Assembly (NCBI RefSeq): GCF_905171765.1
Contig: NC_053393.1
Location: 186,895,921 to 186,959,920, forward strand
Direction of reading: 5' to 3'
From: Bufo bufo
Lineage: Eukaryota > Chordata > Amphibia > Anura > Bufonidae
DNA: 64,000 bases
Shown in pieces: positions 46,393 to 57,926 of the stretch. Position numbers and translations under genes: made by a program. Each line of letters begins with the position of its first letter. Position 1 is the first letter of the stretch. The notes under the pieces were generated by a model that did not search any database, was not told the DNA's origin, and saw only the letters and a program-made list of their open reading frames with translations.

Positions 46393-47995
46393 TCATAGTT
46401 ACATAGTTACATAGTTACATAGTTAATGCGGTTCAAAAAAGACAAAAGTCCATCAAGTTCAACCAGGGGATAGGTGGGGATGCGAATCCCAGAAGGAATT
46501 GAGACTCAGATTTCTACATGTTTTCATAAGCATTAATGTTTACTTTTAAGAATTCGTCTAAACCCTTTTTGAAACTGTCCACTGTTCCTGCTGTGACCAC
46601 GTCCTGAGGAAGTCTATTCCACAGCTTCACAGTTCTTACAGTAAAGAAGCTTTGACGCTTCCAGAGACTGAACTTTTTCCTCTCCAATCGAAGGCAGTGC
46701 CCCCTTGTCTTTTGAGCGCATTTTACATGGAACAGTTTTTCACTGTATTTTTTGTATGGCCCATTTATATATTTGTATAGGTTAATCATGTCCCCCCTTA
46801 GACGTCTCTTTTCAAGACTAAATAAATTAAATTATTTTAATCTTTCTTTATAACTAAGATCCTTATCATTTTAGTTGCTCTCCTCTGTACTTTTTACAGC
46901 TGTAGTGCATGCTTTCTATGGACTGATGCCCAGAACTGAACTGCATATTCTAGATGAGGCCGCACCAATGCTTTGTAAAGTGGTAATATCACATCACTGC
47001 GCCGCGAGCCCATGCCTCGTTTAATGCATGACTATCCTGGTGGCCTTAGAAGCAGCTGATTGACATTGTATGCTGTAATTTAATCTACCATCTACAAGGA
47101 CACCCAAATCTTTCTCTATGAGTGACTCTCCCAGTGTTACATCAACTAGGACATATGAAGCGCAGAGATTATTACTACCAAGATGCATAACTTTATATTT
47201 GTCCACATTGAACCTCATTTGCCAAGTTGATGCCCAATCACTCAGAGTGTTCAAGTCAGCTTGTAGTTTATGAACATCTTCCATAGACTGTACAGTTCTA
47301 AATAGCTTAGTATCATCTGCAAAAATAATAAGGGGCCCAGAACTGAACCTTGGGGTACACCACTTATAACCCGGGACCATTTTGAATAGGAATCATTGAC
47401 CACAACTCTCTGGACATGGTCCTTCAGCTAGTTTTCAATCCAATTACAAACTATACTTTCCAAGCCTATAGACCTTACTTTACCTATTAAACGTCTATGA
47501 GGGACAGTAGCCTTTGCAAAATCCAGAAACACTACATCCCCTCTGTCCAGGCTACTACTCACCTCCTCATAAGAACAAAACAGGTTAGTCTGACAACTTC
47601 TGTTCTTGGTAAACCCATGTTGGTTATCACTTATAATATTATTTACAGTCACATACTCCTATATATAGTCCCTTAAGAGTCCTTCAAACATGTTTCCCAC
47701 AATAGAAGTTAAACTAACTGGTCTATACTTACCTGTGAAGGACCTTGATCCTTTTTTTAATATGGGCACCACGTTTGCCTCCAATCACTTGGCACTGTAC
47801 CAGTAGCTAGAAAATCTTTAAAAATTATAAACAGGGGCACAGCAATGACTGAACTGAGCTCTTTAAGCACTCTTGGGTGTAATCCATCTGGACCTTGTTC
47901 ACATTCACCCTATTTAACTTGCCTTGGACAATATTTACAGTAAGCCAAGTGAGTATATTACTGGATGTACTAACAGCCCCAGCACCACAGATATC
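46393..47995 (-). mobile_element. CR1/L2-type LINE 3' part (reverse transcriptase region), decayed
   Basis: The minus strand carries reverse transcriptase text in several frames. 47652-47428 reads DNQHGFTKNRSCQTNLF and VVFLDFAKA. 47380-47021 has the catalytic FADDTKLF block, then WQMRFNVDKYKVMHLG and EKDLGVLVDGRLN. 46789-46514 has WNRLPQDVVTAGTVDSFKKG near the C-terminus. The 3' end is a short tandem of CATAGTTA (46393-46425), as in vertebrate CR1/L2 tails. The FADD motif is intact, but the frame is broken. The hAT element 2 begins 5 bp past its preserved 5' edge and may have inserted into it. Confidence 0.85.
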
Positions 47996-48549
47996 AGCTC
48001 TAGTGTTGATCAAGCATGTTCGGCCGAACACAAGTTCGGCTCGAGCATCGCGATGCTCGGCACATCGCGGTGTTCGGCCGAATACCCCATATGCTCAAGC
48101 AAGATGCTCGAGTCTCCACCCCGCACGTTTGTTGGCTGCTACTGCAGGTAAGTACTGCCACTTACTGTAATGATGCCGTAGCCATGTTGGTTACTGGCAT
48201 TACAGTGATTGGCTGGCCGTATCACATCATCGGGTGCTATAAAACAGCCGATGACACGTGGTTCGGCTCAGTGTTAGTCAGAGAGAGCTGAGTCAGAGAC
48301 AGATAGTGTAAGGAATTGACTCAATTGAATTTTATTTTTTTGTTACGCAGGGTTGGTGTTAGAGACCCAAAAGTCCTTTTAAGGACTATTGTTGTGTCTG
48401 GCAGCAATATATATTTATAGCGCAACCTGCGCTAAATTGCGTGCAATTGTGGAGACCCAAAAGTCCTTTTAAGGAATATTGTTGTATCTGGCAGCAATAT
48501 ATATGTTTTGTGCAACCTGTACTAAATTGCGTGCAATTGTTTGACCGCT

Positions 48550-49720
48550 GCATTACCGCCACGACATTACCTGCGCTACATCTTCAGTGTAACGTTAGCG
48601 CATCTGAAATGTCAGTGACATTCAGTATCATTTTATCGCCGCTGGTGGCAGCGACATTACCTGTGCTACATCTCCTGTATAACGTTTGCCCATCGTAAAT
48701 ATCAGTGACATTCAGTCAAATTTTTTCGGTGCTGGTGGCAGTGACATTACCTGTGCTACTTCTCCTGTATAACGTTTTGACCATCCTAAATATCAGTGAC
48801 ATTCAGTCAAATTTTTTCGATGCTGGTTGCAGCAGCATTACCTGCGCTACATCTCCAGTATAACGTTAGCACATCTGAATTATCAGTGACATTCAGTGTA
48901 ATTTTTTCGCTGCTGATGGCAGCCACATTACCTGTGATACATCTACTGTATAACGTTTGACCAGCCTAAATATCAGTGACATTTAGTCTAATTTTTTCGG
49001 TGCTGGTGGCAGCGACATTACCTGTGCTACATCACCTGTATAATGTTTGCCCATCCTAAATATCAGTGACATTCAGTCTAACTTTTTTTTCGGTGCTGGT
49101 TGCAGTGAGATTACCTGTGCTACATCTCCAGTATAACGTTAGCGCATCCGAAATATCACTGACATTCAGTGTAATTTTTTCGACGCTGGTGACAGTGACA
49201 TTAACTGCACTACATCTCCAGTATAATGTTAGTGCATCCGAAATATCAGTGACATTCAGTCTAATTTTTTCGGTGCTGGTTGCAGCGACATTACCTGTGC
49301 TACATCTCCTGTATAATGTTTGCGTATCCTAAATATCTGTGACATTCAGTGTAATTTTTTCTTAGCCGCTGGTGACAGGGACATTACCTGAGCTACATCT
49401 CCAGTATAACATTAGCGCATCCTAAATATCAGTGACATTAAGTCTAATATTTTTGCGGCTAAAGGCAGTGACATTAGCTGCGCTACATCTGTATAACGTT
49501 TGCCCATCCAAAATATCAGTGACATTTAGTAAAAAAAATTTGCTGCTGGTGTCAGCGACATTACCTGTGCTACATCTCCTGTATAATGTTTGCCCATCCG
49601 AAATATCAGTGACATTCAGTGTAATTTTTTCACTGCTGGTGGCAGCGACATTACCTGTGCTGCATCTCCTGTATAACGTTTGCCCATCCTAAATATCAGA
49701 GACATTCAGTCTAATTTATT
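48550..49720. repeat. ~90-bp subterminal tandem array of hAT element 2, about 13 units
   Basis: Units of about 90 bp contain GCTGGTGGCAGCGACATTAC, CTACATCTCCTGTATAACGT and ATATCAGTGACATTCAGT. Short open frames in the array are by-products of its period, which is divisible by 3. Confidence 0.9.
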
Positions 49721-49912
49721 TGTGCATACACTTACAAAAACTGCACTACTGTACGTGTGACAAACTTGCAAGCATATATACCATTTAATATGCGGAAGGC
49801 GAGCAGTAAGGGACAGGGAAGTGGATGTGCTGCTGATGGTGCATGCAGAGGCCATGGCCCTGTGCGCGGTGAAACTGTGCCTGCTGCCAGAGCACAATAA
49901 ACACACTCATCT

Positions 49913-52900
49913 ATGATACCTAGCTTCATGTCCCAGTTGGCAAGGCGGCGCAGGACACCACTCTCGACGTCACACCAGTGCGACCAGGTGGTCGGTTGGA
50001 TTGCAGCAGATAATGCTTCCAGTCAGTTAAGCACCACCCTGTCTTCCACAAAGTCCAGTCTCAGTAGCCAAGAGTCTGGTCAGCAGAATCCTCGCCCTGA
50101 TCCTCCTTCCTCCCACCATGGAGAGTCTTTGCAAACAAGTGATCCCACACTCTGATATTCCGAGGAGCTCTTTTCATAACCATTCCATAATTTTGCCCTC
50201 TCGCCAAGCCCGCTTGAAGAGGGACATGAGGAGATCTTGTGCACTGATTCACAAACTCTTGAGCATCTACAGTCAGAAGAAGATGGCGGTGGGGAATGGC
50301 AATCAGTGTTTCACGAGGTGGATGATGATGAGGATGAGACACAGTTGTCAATATTTGAGGTTCTTATTAGGTCAACAAGTAAGGAGGATGACTAGAGTGA
50401 GGAAGTGGAAGAGGAGGTGGTGGACGATTAAATCACTGACCCAACCTGGGAAGGTGGCAAGCCAAGCGAGGACAGCAGTGCAGAGGTGGAGGGATCCGCA
50501 GCACCGCAACAGGCTGGAAAGGGCAGCGGGATGGCAAAAGGGAGAAGGCGGGCCACACCAAACAGGCCTGCAACTATTCCCCAGAGCACAGTCTAGCGCT
50601 TTTTTGATAAAAGTGCGGACAATAAAAGAATTGTAATTTGCAACCTGTGCCGTACCAAAATGAGCAGGAGTGTGAACACTAGCAACCTCACCACCACCAG
50701 CATGATCCGCTACATGGCATCAAAGCACCCTAATAGGTGGGCCGAACGCCTGGGTACACAATCAGTGTCTGCAGGTCACACCACTGCCTCCTCTTCCGCT
50801 GTGTTACGTGCTGGCCAATCCCCTGTCCAAGACGCAGGCCCAGATGCCTCCCGCCCTGCACCTGGAATTTCGCAAGCACCATCAGTTAGAACATCCACTT
50901 CTGTGTCCCAGCACAGCGTACAGATGTCCATACCCCAGTCCTTTGAATGAAAGCGAAAATAACCAGCCACCCACCCACAGGCCATAGCACTAAATCCGCA
51001 CATTTCTAAATTGCTGGCACTGGAAATGTTGCCATTTAGGCTTGTGGACACTGAGGCTTTCCATAGGCTGATGGCCGCGGCCGTCCTTCGTTACGCAGTC
51101 CCCAGCCACCACTATTTTGCCTGGTGTGCCGTCCTCGCCTTACACCAGCATGTGTCCTGTAACATCACCCGTGCACTGACCAACGACGATATTGGGAAGG
51201 TCCACTTAACGACTACAACATGGACAAGTGCTTGTGGCCAGGGATGCTACATTTCTCTGATGGCACACTGGGTGAACATTGTGGAGGCCGGGAGCGAGTC
51301 GTACCCTGGGATGGCACTAGTGCTACTGACGCCAAGGATTGCGGGCCCTACTTCCATCAGGATTTCTGACACTACCCAAATTAGTGGCTGCAACCCGCCC
51401 CTTCTCCTCCTCCACCTCCACTTCCACCTCTGAATTGTCATCTTGTAGCACCAGTCAGCCATCAGTCAGTAGCTGGAAGCAGTGTAGCACTGCAGTGGGG
51501 AAGCGGAAACAGGCCGTGCTGAAACTTATTTGCTTAGGTGACAAACAGCACACCACTGCAGAGCTGTGGCATGGTATAAGGGACCAGACTGAGCTGTGGC
51601 TTTCGCCACTCAACCTTCAACCAAGCATGGTTGTGTCTGATAATGGCAGTAGCTTGGTGGCGGCTTTGGAGCTCGGCAAGCTCACACACATACCATGCCT
51701 AGCCCACGTGTTAAACTTAGCAGTTCAGCGGTTTCTCAAAACCTACCCCAATTTGCCTGACTACTGGTGAAGGTGCGCCGCGTGTGTGCCCTTTTCCGAA
51801 AGTCATCTACAGCTGCCGCTGGTCTGGCAGCGCTGCAGCAGCGCTTGAAATTGCCAGCTGACCGACTGTTGTGCGACTTGAGCACACGCTGGAACTTCAC
51901 CTTCCACATGTTGGCCATGCTTTGTGAGCAGCAGAGGGCAGTAGTGGAATACCAGCTGCAACATGGTCGTCGCCTTTCCAATCAGCTACCGCTCTTCACA
52001 AGCAACGAGTGAGCAATGGATGTCTGACCTCTGTGGGGTTTTACGCAACTTTGAGGAATCAACACAGATTGTGAGCGGTGATGCAGCTATTATCAGCGCA
52101 ACCATCCGACGTCTGTGTCTACTGAAACGCTCGCTGCTCACAATGAAGGCGGATGCTTTGCATGTGAAAGAGGTGGAAATGGGGGAAGACCGTACACAGG
52201 CTGATAGCCAGACCACCCTTAGTTCATCTTCTCAGCGCGAATTGGATGATGATGAGGAGGAGGAGCAGGAGACGGTTACCTCTGCTACAGAGGGTCGTAC
52301 CCATAGCAGGTTTATTCCATCTGTTCAGCGTGGATGGGCAGAAGAGAAGGAAGAGGATGAGGAGATTGAGAGTCATCCTCCTGATGAGGACAGCAAAATC
52401 TTGTCTGTTTGGACTCTGGCAGACATGGCTGACTTTATGTTATGCTGCCTTTCCCGTGATCCTCACGTTGTACGCATTTTGGCCAACACTGATTACTGGT
52501 TGTTCACCCTTCTCGACCCCTGCTACAAAGAGAACTTCTCATCTCTCATTCCTGTTATGGAGAGAACTAGTAATACGGTGCAATACCAGAAGGTCCTTGT
52601 GGAAAAATTGCTCCAAAAATTTCCAGCTGACAATGCTGGCGGCAGAGTATGTAATTCCTTGGGCAACCGAGGAGGGGAGGGGAGGGGAACACACAGCAGT
52701 TCCAACAGAGGGAGGGCAACACTCTCCAAGGCCTGGAACAGTTTCATGACACCCCTCCAGCACCCTCACTTTAATGCGCGGCCTACTGTCACAAGGAGGG
52801 AAACATTTTTGAAGATGGTGAAGAAGTACATAGCAGACCGTGTCTGCGTCCTCTATGATCCGTTTGTGCCTTACAACTATTGGGTGTCCAAGCTAGACAT

Positions 52901-53111
52901 GTGGCACGAACTAGTGCTCTACTCCTTGGAGGTGCTGGCCTGCCCTGCCGCCAGCGTTTTGTCAGAGTGGGTATTTAGTGCTGCTGTGGGCATAATAACT
53001 TATAAGCGCATTTGCCTGTCAACTGAAAATGCTGACCAGTTGACTCTTATAAAAATGAACAAGGCCTGGATTGCCCCTGACTTCTCTACTCCACTAGAGG
53101 AAAGCGGCTGA
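49913..53111 (+). pseudogene. hAT transposase pseudogene of element 2
   Basis: Transposase text is spread over several frames. The N-terminal region is at 49913-50155. The BED finger region around 50610-50750 reads VICNLCRTKM and then MIRYMASKHP, with the first His of the usual pair replaced by Tyr. The core at 51011-51330 has LTTTTWTS, where the first catalytic Asp is Thr. 51500-51770 reads VVSDNGSS (second Asp kept) and CLAHVLNLAVQ. The remainder, 51963-53111, is one 382-aa frame with RDPHVVRILANTDYW and the dimerisation block LSEWVFSAAVG, in which the Arg after Glu is Trp. At least four frameshifts and two damaged key sites show it cannot be active. It is related to, but clearly diverged from, the transposases of elements A, B and 3. 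Confidence 0.9.
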
Positions 53112-53279
53112 ACATAAAGGCACTTTAAATGTGGCTGTTATGGTGTATTGAATACACTGTATTCCAATGCACCCCTTCCACCACAAAAAAGGGTATATGG
53201 TTCAATCTTCCTTTTCTCATCCTTCTCCTCATCCATCATATAAACATGCTTATTAGGCTGCCCTTGCTCCTAATGTTTC

Positions 53280-53455
53280 AGAGGGTCAGCTCAGCAGCAA
53301 GCCCTCAACCATAATTTTTTCGATGGTTAGCTCACAGCAGCAGGCCCTCGCCCATAATTGTATCCATGGTCAGATAAGCAGCAGGCACCCGCCCCTAATG
53401 TATTAGAGAGTCAGCTCAGCAGCAGACCCTCAAATATAATTTATTCGATGGTCTC
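53280..53455. repeat. 42-bp tandem repeat, about 4 units, 3' of transposase pseudogene 2
   Basis: Imperfect units contain GTCAGCTCAGCAGCAG, CCCTC and CATAATTTTTTCGATGG. The copies are diverged. Confidence 0.75.
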
Positions 53456-53990
53456 CACATTTTGATTGATGATGGTGTGCGTGAGAGCGTCGGACGTCTG
53501 ACGCTAAGCTCCGCCCCCATCGTTCCTTGGAGCGCAGCACCTCGTGGGCTATGCAAGTCACCCGGAAGATGCGCTGAAAACGTCGAGAGACTGCTAGCAG
53601 TGAAGCCGTTCTGGGGTGAGAGTCTGGCTCTGGCTCTGAAACGTCTGCTGTACATCCCAGGAAAAAGTCCCCGCTCATATGGCTCCGAACAAGTAGAAGG
53701 TCGGGTGGAATAAAATATCCTATCTGGATCTGCCTGGACCCGCGATCCCCCTGCACGGATGGTGGTGGTGAGATGACTTGATGGTGGAAGGAGCGAGGCG
53801 GGTCTCGGTGTCCTTGTGAGTTTGGCTTCCTTGCCGAGTTTGTCTTGCCGGGAGGAAGGAGTTAAAAGTATTTCCACAGTGGCTGGTTAACGGACCGGAG
53901 TCTCCCGTGCTTGCCTAAAGAGACAGGGGCTCTGATGCGAGCTGTGAGCAATGGTGCGAGGGCGTCGGATAAAAAGGGAGTGGTGACAAT
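53456..53990. other. GC- and CpG-rich segment of unknown origin
   Basis: It differs sharply in base composition from its neighbours and is bounded by two hAT elements. Overlapping open frames on both strands (53416-53877) have no recognisable domain. It could be the 5' promoter part of a retroelement, but no diagnostic coding region is joined to it. Confidence 0.4.
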
Positions 53991-54215
53991 TAGAGTTGAG
54001 CGAACACCTGGATGTTCGGGTTCGAGAAGTTCGGCCAAACTTCCCGGAAATGTTCGGGTTCGGGATCCGAACCCGACCCGAACTTCGTCCCGAACCCGAA
54101 CCCCATTGAAGTCAATGGGGACCCGAACTTTTCTGCACTAAAAAGGCTGTAAAACAAATGTGGATAGGGAAATGAATTAAAATTAAAATAAAATAAATAA
54201 AAATTAACCAATATC

Positions 54216-57200
54216 AATTGGAGAGAGGTCCCATAGCAGAGAATCAGTCTTCATGTCATAGCAGAGAATCAGGCTTCATGTCATAGCAGAGAATCAGGCT
54301 TCACGTCACCCACCACTGGAACAGTCCATTGTCAGATATTTAGGCCCAGGCACCAAGGCAGAGGAGAGAGGTCCCATAGCAGAGAATCTGGCTTCATGTC
54401 AGCAGAGAATCAGTCTTCATGTCATAGCAGAGAATCAGGCTTCACGTCACCCACCATTGGAACAGTCCATTGTCATATATTTAGGCCCAGGCACCCAGGC
54501 AGAGGAGAGAGGTCCCATAGCAGAGATTCAGGCTTCATGTCAGCAGAGAATCAGTCTTCATGTCATAGCAGAGAATCATGCTTCACGTCACTCAACATTG
54601 GAACAGTCCATTGTCATATAATTTAGGCCCCGGCACCCAGACAGAGGAGAGAGGTCCCATAACATAGAATCTGGCTTCATGTCAGCAGAGAATCAGTCTT
54701 CATGTCATAGCAGAGAATCATGCTTCACGTCACCCAACATTGGAACAGTCCATTGTCATATAATTTAGGCCCCGGCACCCAGACAGAGGAGAGAGGTCCC
54801 ATAACATAGAATCTGGCTTCATGTCAGCGACTCAGCAGAGAATCAGTCTTCATGTCATAGCAGAGAATCAGGCTTCATGTCACCCACCACTGGAACAGGC
54901 CACTGTCAGATATTTTTAGGCCCCTGCACCCAGAGGAGAGAGGTCCCATAACATAGAATCTGGCTTCATGTCAGCAGAGAATCAGTCTTCATGTCATAGC
55001 AGAGAATCATAATTCACGTCACCCAACATTGGAACAGTCCATTGTCATATAATTTAGGCCCCGGCACCCAGACAGAGGAGAGAGGTCCCATAACAGAGAT
55101 TCAGGCTTCATGTCAGCGACTCAGCAGAGAATCAGTCTTCATGTCATAGCAGAGAATCAGGCTTCATGTCACCCACCACTGGAACAGGCCACTGTCAGAT
55201 ATTTTTAGGCCCCGGCACCCAGACAGAGGAGAGAGGTCCCATAGCAGAGAATTTGGCTTCATGTCAGCAGAGAATCAGTCTTCATGTCACAGCAGAGAAT
55301 CATGCTTCACGTCACCCACCACTGGAACAGTCCATTGTCAGATATTTAGGCCCAGGCACCCAGGCAGAGGAGAGAGGTCCCATAGCAGAGAATCTGGCTT
55401 CATGTCAGCAGAGAATCAGTCTTCATGTCATAGCAGAGAATCAGGCTTCACGTCACCCACCATTGGAGCAGTCCATTGTCATATATTTAGGACCAGGCAC
55501 CCAGGCAGAGGAGAGAGGTCCCATAGCAGAGATTCAGGCTTCATGTCAGCAGAGAATCAGTCTTCATGTCATAGCAGAGAATCATGCTTCACGTCACTCA
55601 ACATTGGAACATTCCATTGTCATATAATTTAGGCCCCGGCACCCAGACAGAGGAGAGAGGCCCCAAAACATAGAATATGGCTTCATGTCAGCAGAGAATC
55701 AGTCTTCATGTCATAGCAGAGAATCATGCTTCACGTCACCCAACATTGGAACAGTCCATTGTCATATAATTTAGGCCCCGGCACCCAGACAGAGGAGAGA
55801 GGTCCCATAACATAGAATCTGGCTTCATGTCAGCGACTCAGCAGAGAATCAGTCTTCATGTCATAGCAGAGAATCAGGCTTCATGTCACCCACCACTGGA
55901 ACAGGCCACTGTCAGATATTTTTAGGCCCCGGCACCCAGACAGAGGAGAGAGGTCCCATAGCAGAGAATCTGGCTTCATGTCAGCAGAGAATCAGTCTTC
56001 ATGTCACAGCAGAGAATCATGCTTCACGTCACCCATCACTGGAACAGTCCATTGTCAGATATTTAGGCCCAGGCACCCAGGCAGAGGAGCGAGGTCCCAT
56101 AGCAGAGAATCTGGCTTCATGTCAGCAGAGAATCAGTCTTCATGTCATAGCAGAGAATCATGCTTCACGTCACCCAACATTGGAACAGTCCATTGTTATA
56201 TAATTTAGGCCCCGGCACCCAGACAGAGGAGAGAGGTCCCATAACATAGAATCTGGCTTCATGTCAGCAGAGAATCAGTCTTCATGTCATAGCAGAGAAT
56301 CATAATTCACGTCACCCAACATTGGAACAGTCCATTGTCATATAATTTAGGCCCCGGCACCCAGACAGAGGAGAGAGGTCCCATAACAGAGATTCAGGCT
56401 TCATGTCAGCGACTCAGCAGAGAATCAGTCTTCATGTCATAGCAGAGAATCAGGCTTCATGTCACCCACCACTGGAACAGGCCACTGTCAGATATTTTTA
56501 GGCCCCGGCACCCAGACAGAGGAGAGAGGTCCCATAGCAGAGAATCTGGCTTCATGTCAGCAGAGAATCAGTCTTCATGTCACAGCAGAGAATCATGCTT
56601 CACGTCACCCATCACTGGAACAGTCCATTGTCAGATATTTAGGCCCAGGCACGCAGGCAGAGGAGAGAGGTCCCATAGCAGAGAATCTGGCTTCATGTCA
56701 GCAGAGAATCAGTCTTCATGTCATAGCAGAGAATCATGCTTCACGTCACCCAACATTGGAACAGTCCATTGTCATATAATTTAGGCCCCGGCACCCAGAC
56801 AGAGGAGAGAGGTCCCATAACATAGAATCTGGCTTCATGTCAGCAGAGAATCAGTCTTCATGTCATAGCAGAGAATCATGCTTCACGTCACCCACCACTG
56901 GAACAGTCCATTGTCAGATATTTAGGCCCAGGCACCCAGGCAGAGGAGAGAGGTCCCATTACATAGAATCTGGCTTCATGTCAGCAGAGAATCAGTCTTC
57001 ATGTCACAGCAGAGAATCATAATTCACGTCACCCAACATTGGAACAGTCCATTGTCATATAATTTAGGCCCCGGCACCCAGACAGAGGAGAGAGGTCCCA
57101 TAACAGAGATTCAGGCTTCATGTCTGCGACTCAGCAGAGAATCAGTCTTCATGTCATAGCAGAGAATCAGGCTTCATGTCACCCACCACTGGAACAGGCC

Positions 57201-57805
57201 ACTGTCAGATATTTTTAGGCCCCGGCACCCAGACAGAGGAGAGAGGTCCCATAGCAGAGATTCAGGCTTCATGTCAGCAGAGAATCAGTCTTCATGTCAT
57301 AGCAGAGAATCATGCTTCACGTCACCCAACATTGGAACAGTCCATTGTCATATAATTTAGGCCCCGGCACCCAGACAGAGGAGAGAGGTCCCATAACATA
57401 GAATCTGGCTTCATGTCAGCAGAGAATTAGTCTTCATGTCATAGCAGAGAATCATGCTTCACGTCACCCACCATTGGAACAGTCCATTGTCAGATATTTA
57501 GGCCCAGGCACCCAGGCAGAGGAGAGAGGTCCCATAGCAGAGAATCTGGCTTCATGTCAGCAGAGAATCTGGCTTCATGTCATAGCAGAGAATCATGCTT
57601 CACGTCACCCAACATTGGAACAGTCCATTGTCATATAATTTAGGCCCCGGCACCCAGACAAAGGAGAGAGGTCCCATAACATAGAATCTGGCTTCATGTC
57701 AGCAGAGAATCAGTCTTCATGTCATAGCAGAGAATCATGCTTCACGTCACCCACCACTGTAACAGTCCATTGTCAGATATTTAGGCCCAGGCACCCAGGC
57801 AGAGG
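54216..57805. repeat. left ~142-bp tandem array of element 3, about 25 units
   Basis: GGAGAGAGGTCCCATA recurs about every 141-149 bp. Each unit contains internal sub-repeats built on CAGAGAATC and CTTCATGTCA (about 24 bp). Variants (TAGCAGAG or AACATAG; TTAGGCCCAGG or TTAGGCCCCGG) are arranged in larger blocks that recur nearly exactly, which indicates multi-unit duplication. Confidence 0.95.
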
Positions 57806-57926
57806 AGAGGTTCATTCAACTTTGGGTTGCCCCGCAATACAATGGTAAAATGAAAATAAAAATAGGATTGAATGAGGAAGTGCCCTGGAGTACAATAATA
57901 TATGGTTAAGGGGAGGTAGTTAATGT

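Larger units (their letters stand above)
48001..53455 (+). mobile_element. degenerate hAT element 2
   Basis: The left end TAGTGTTGATCAAGC is followed by short palindromes around GTTCGGCCGAAC. Then come a ~90-bp tandem array, a decayed hAT transposase in plus orientation, and a 42-bp tandem repeat. No right inverted repeat is found before 53455, and the left-flank word ATCAGCTC is not repeated there, so the right end is lost or displaced. The layout (terminus, array, transposase) parallels element 3. Confidence 0.7.

Noticed and set aside
595..47995. The two LINE pieces as halves of one LINE split by insertions
   Set aside because: Both pieces contain the GTTAGTACATCCAGTAATAT segment, so they overlap and must be separate copies of one family.
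53416..53877. 153-codon minus-strand frame in the CpG-rich segment
   Set aside because: No domain is recognisable, and overlapping frames on the other strand are equally long; this is expected for GC-rich sequence.
54396..57022. Repetitive open frames (MSAENQSSCHSRES-type and MSPTTGTGHCQIF-type) in the arrays, also at 62430-63831
   Set aside because: They arise from array periods divisible by three, occur in overlapping frames and have no start or splice context.
54216..57805. CRISPR-like look of regularly spaced repeats
   Set aside because: Spacers are not unique, units are ~142 bp and the host is a vertebrate; this is a subterminal satellite of a hAT element.
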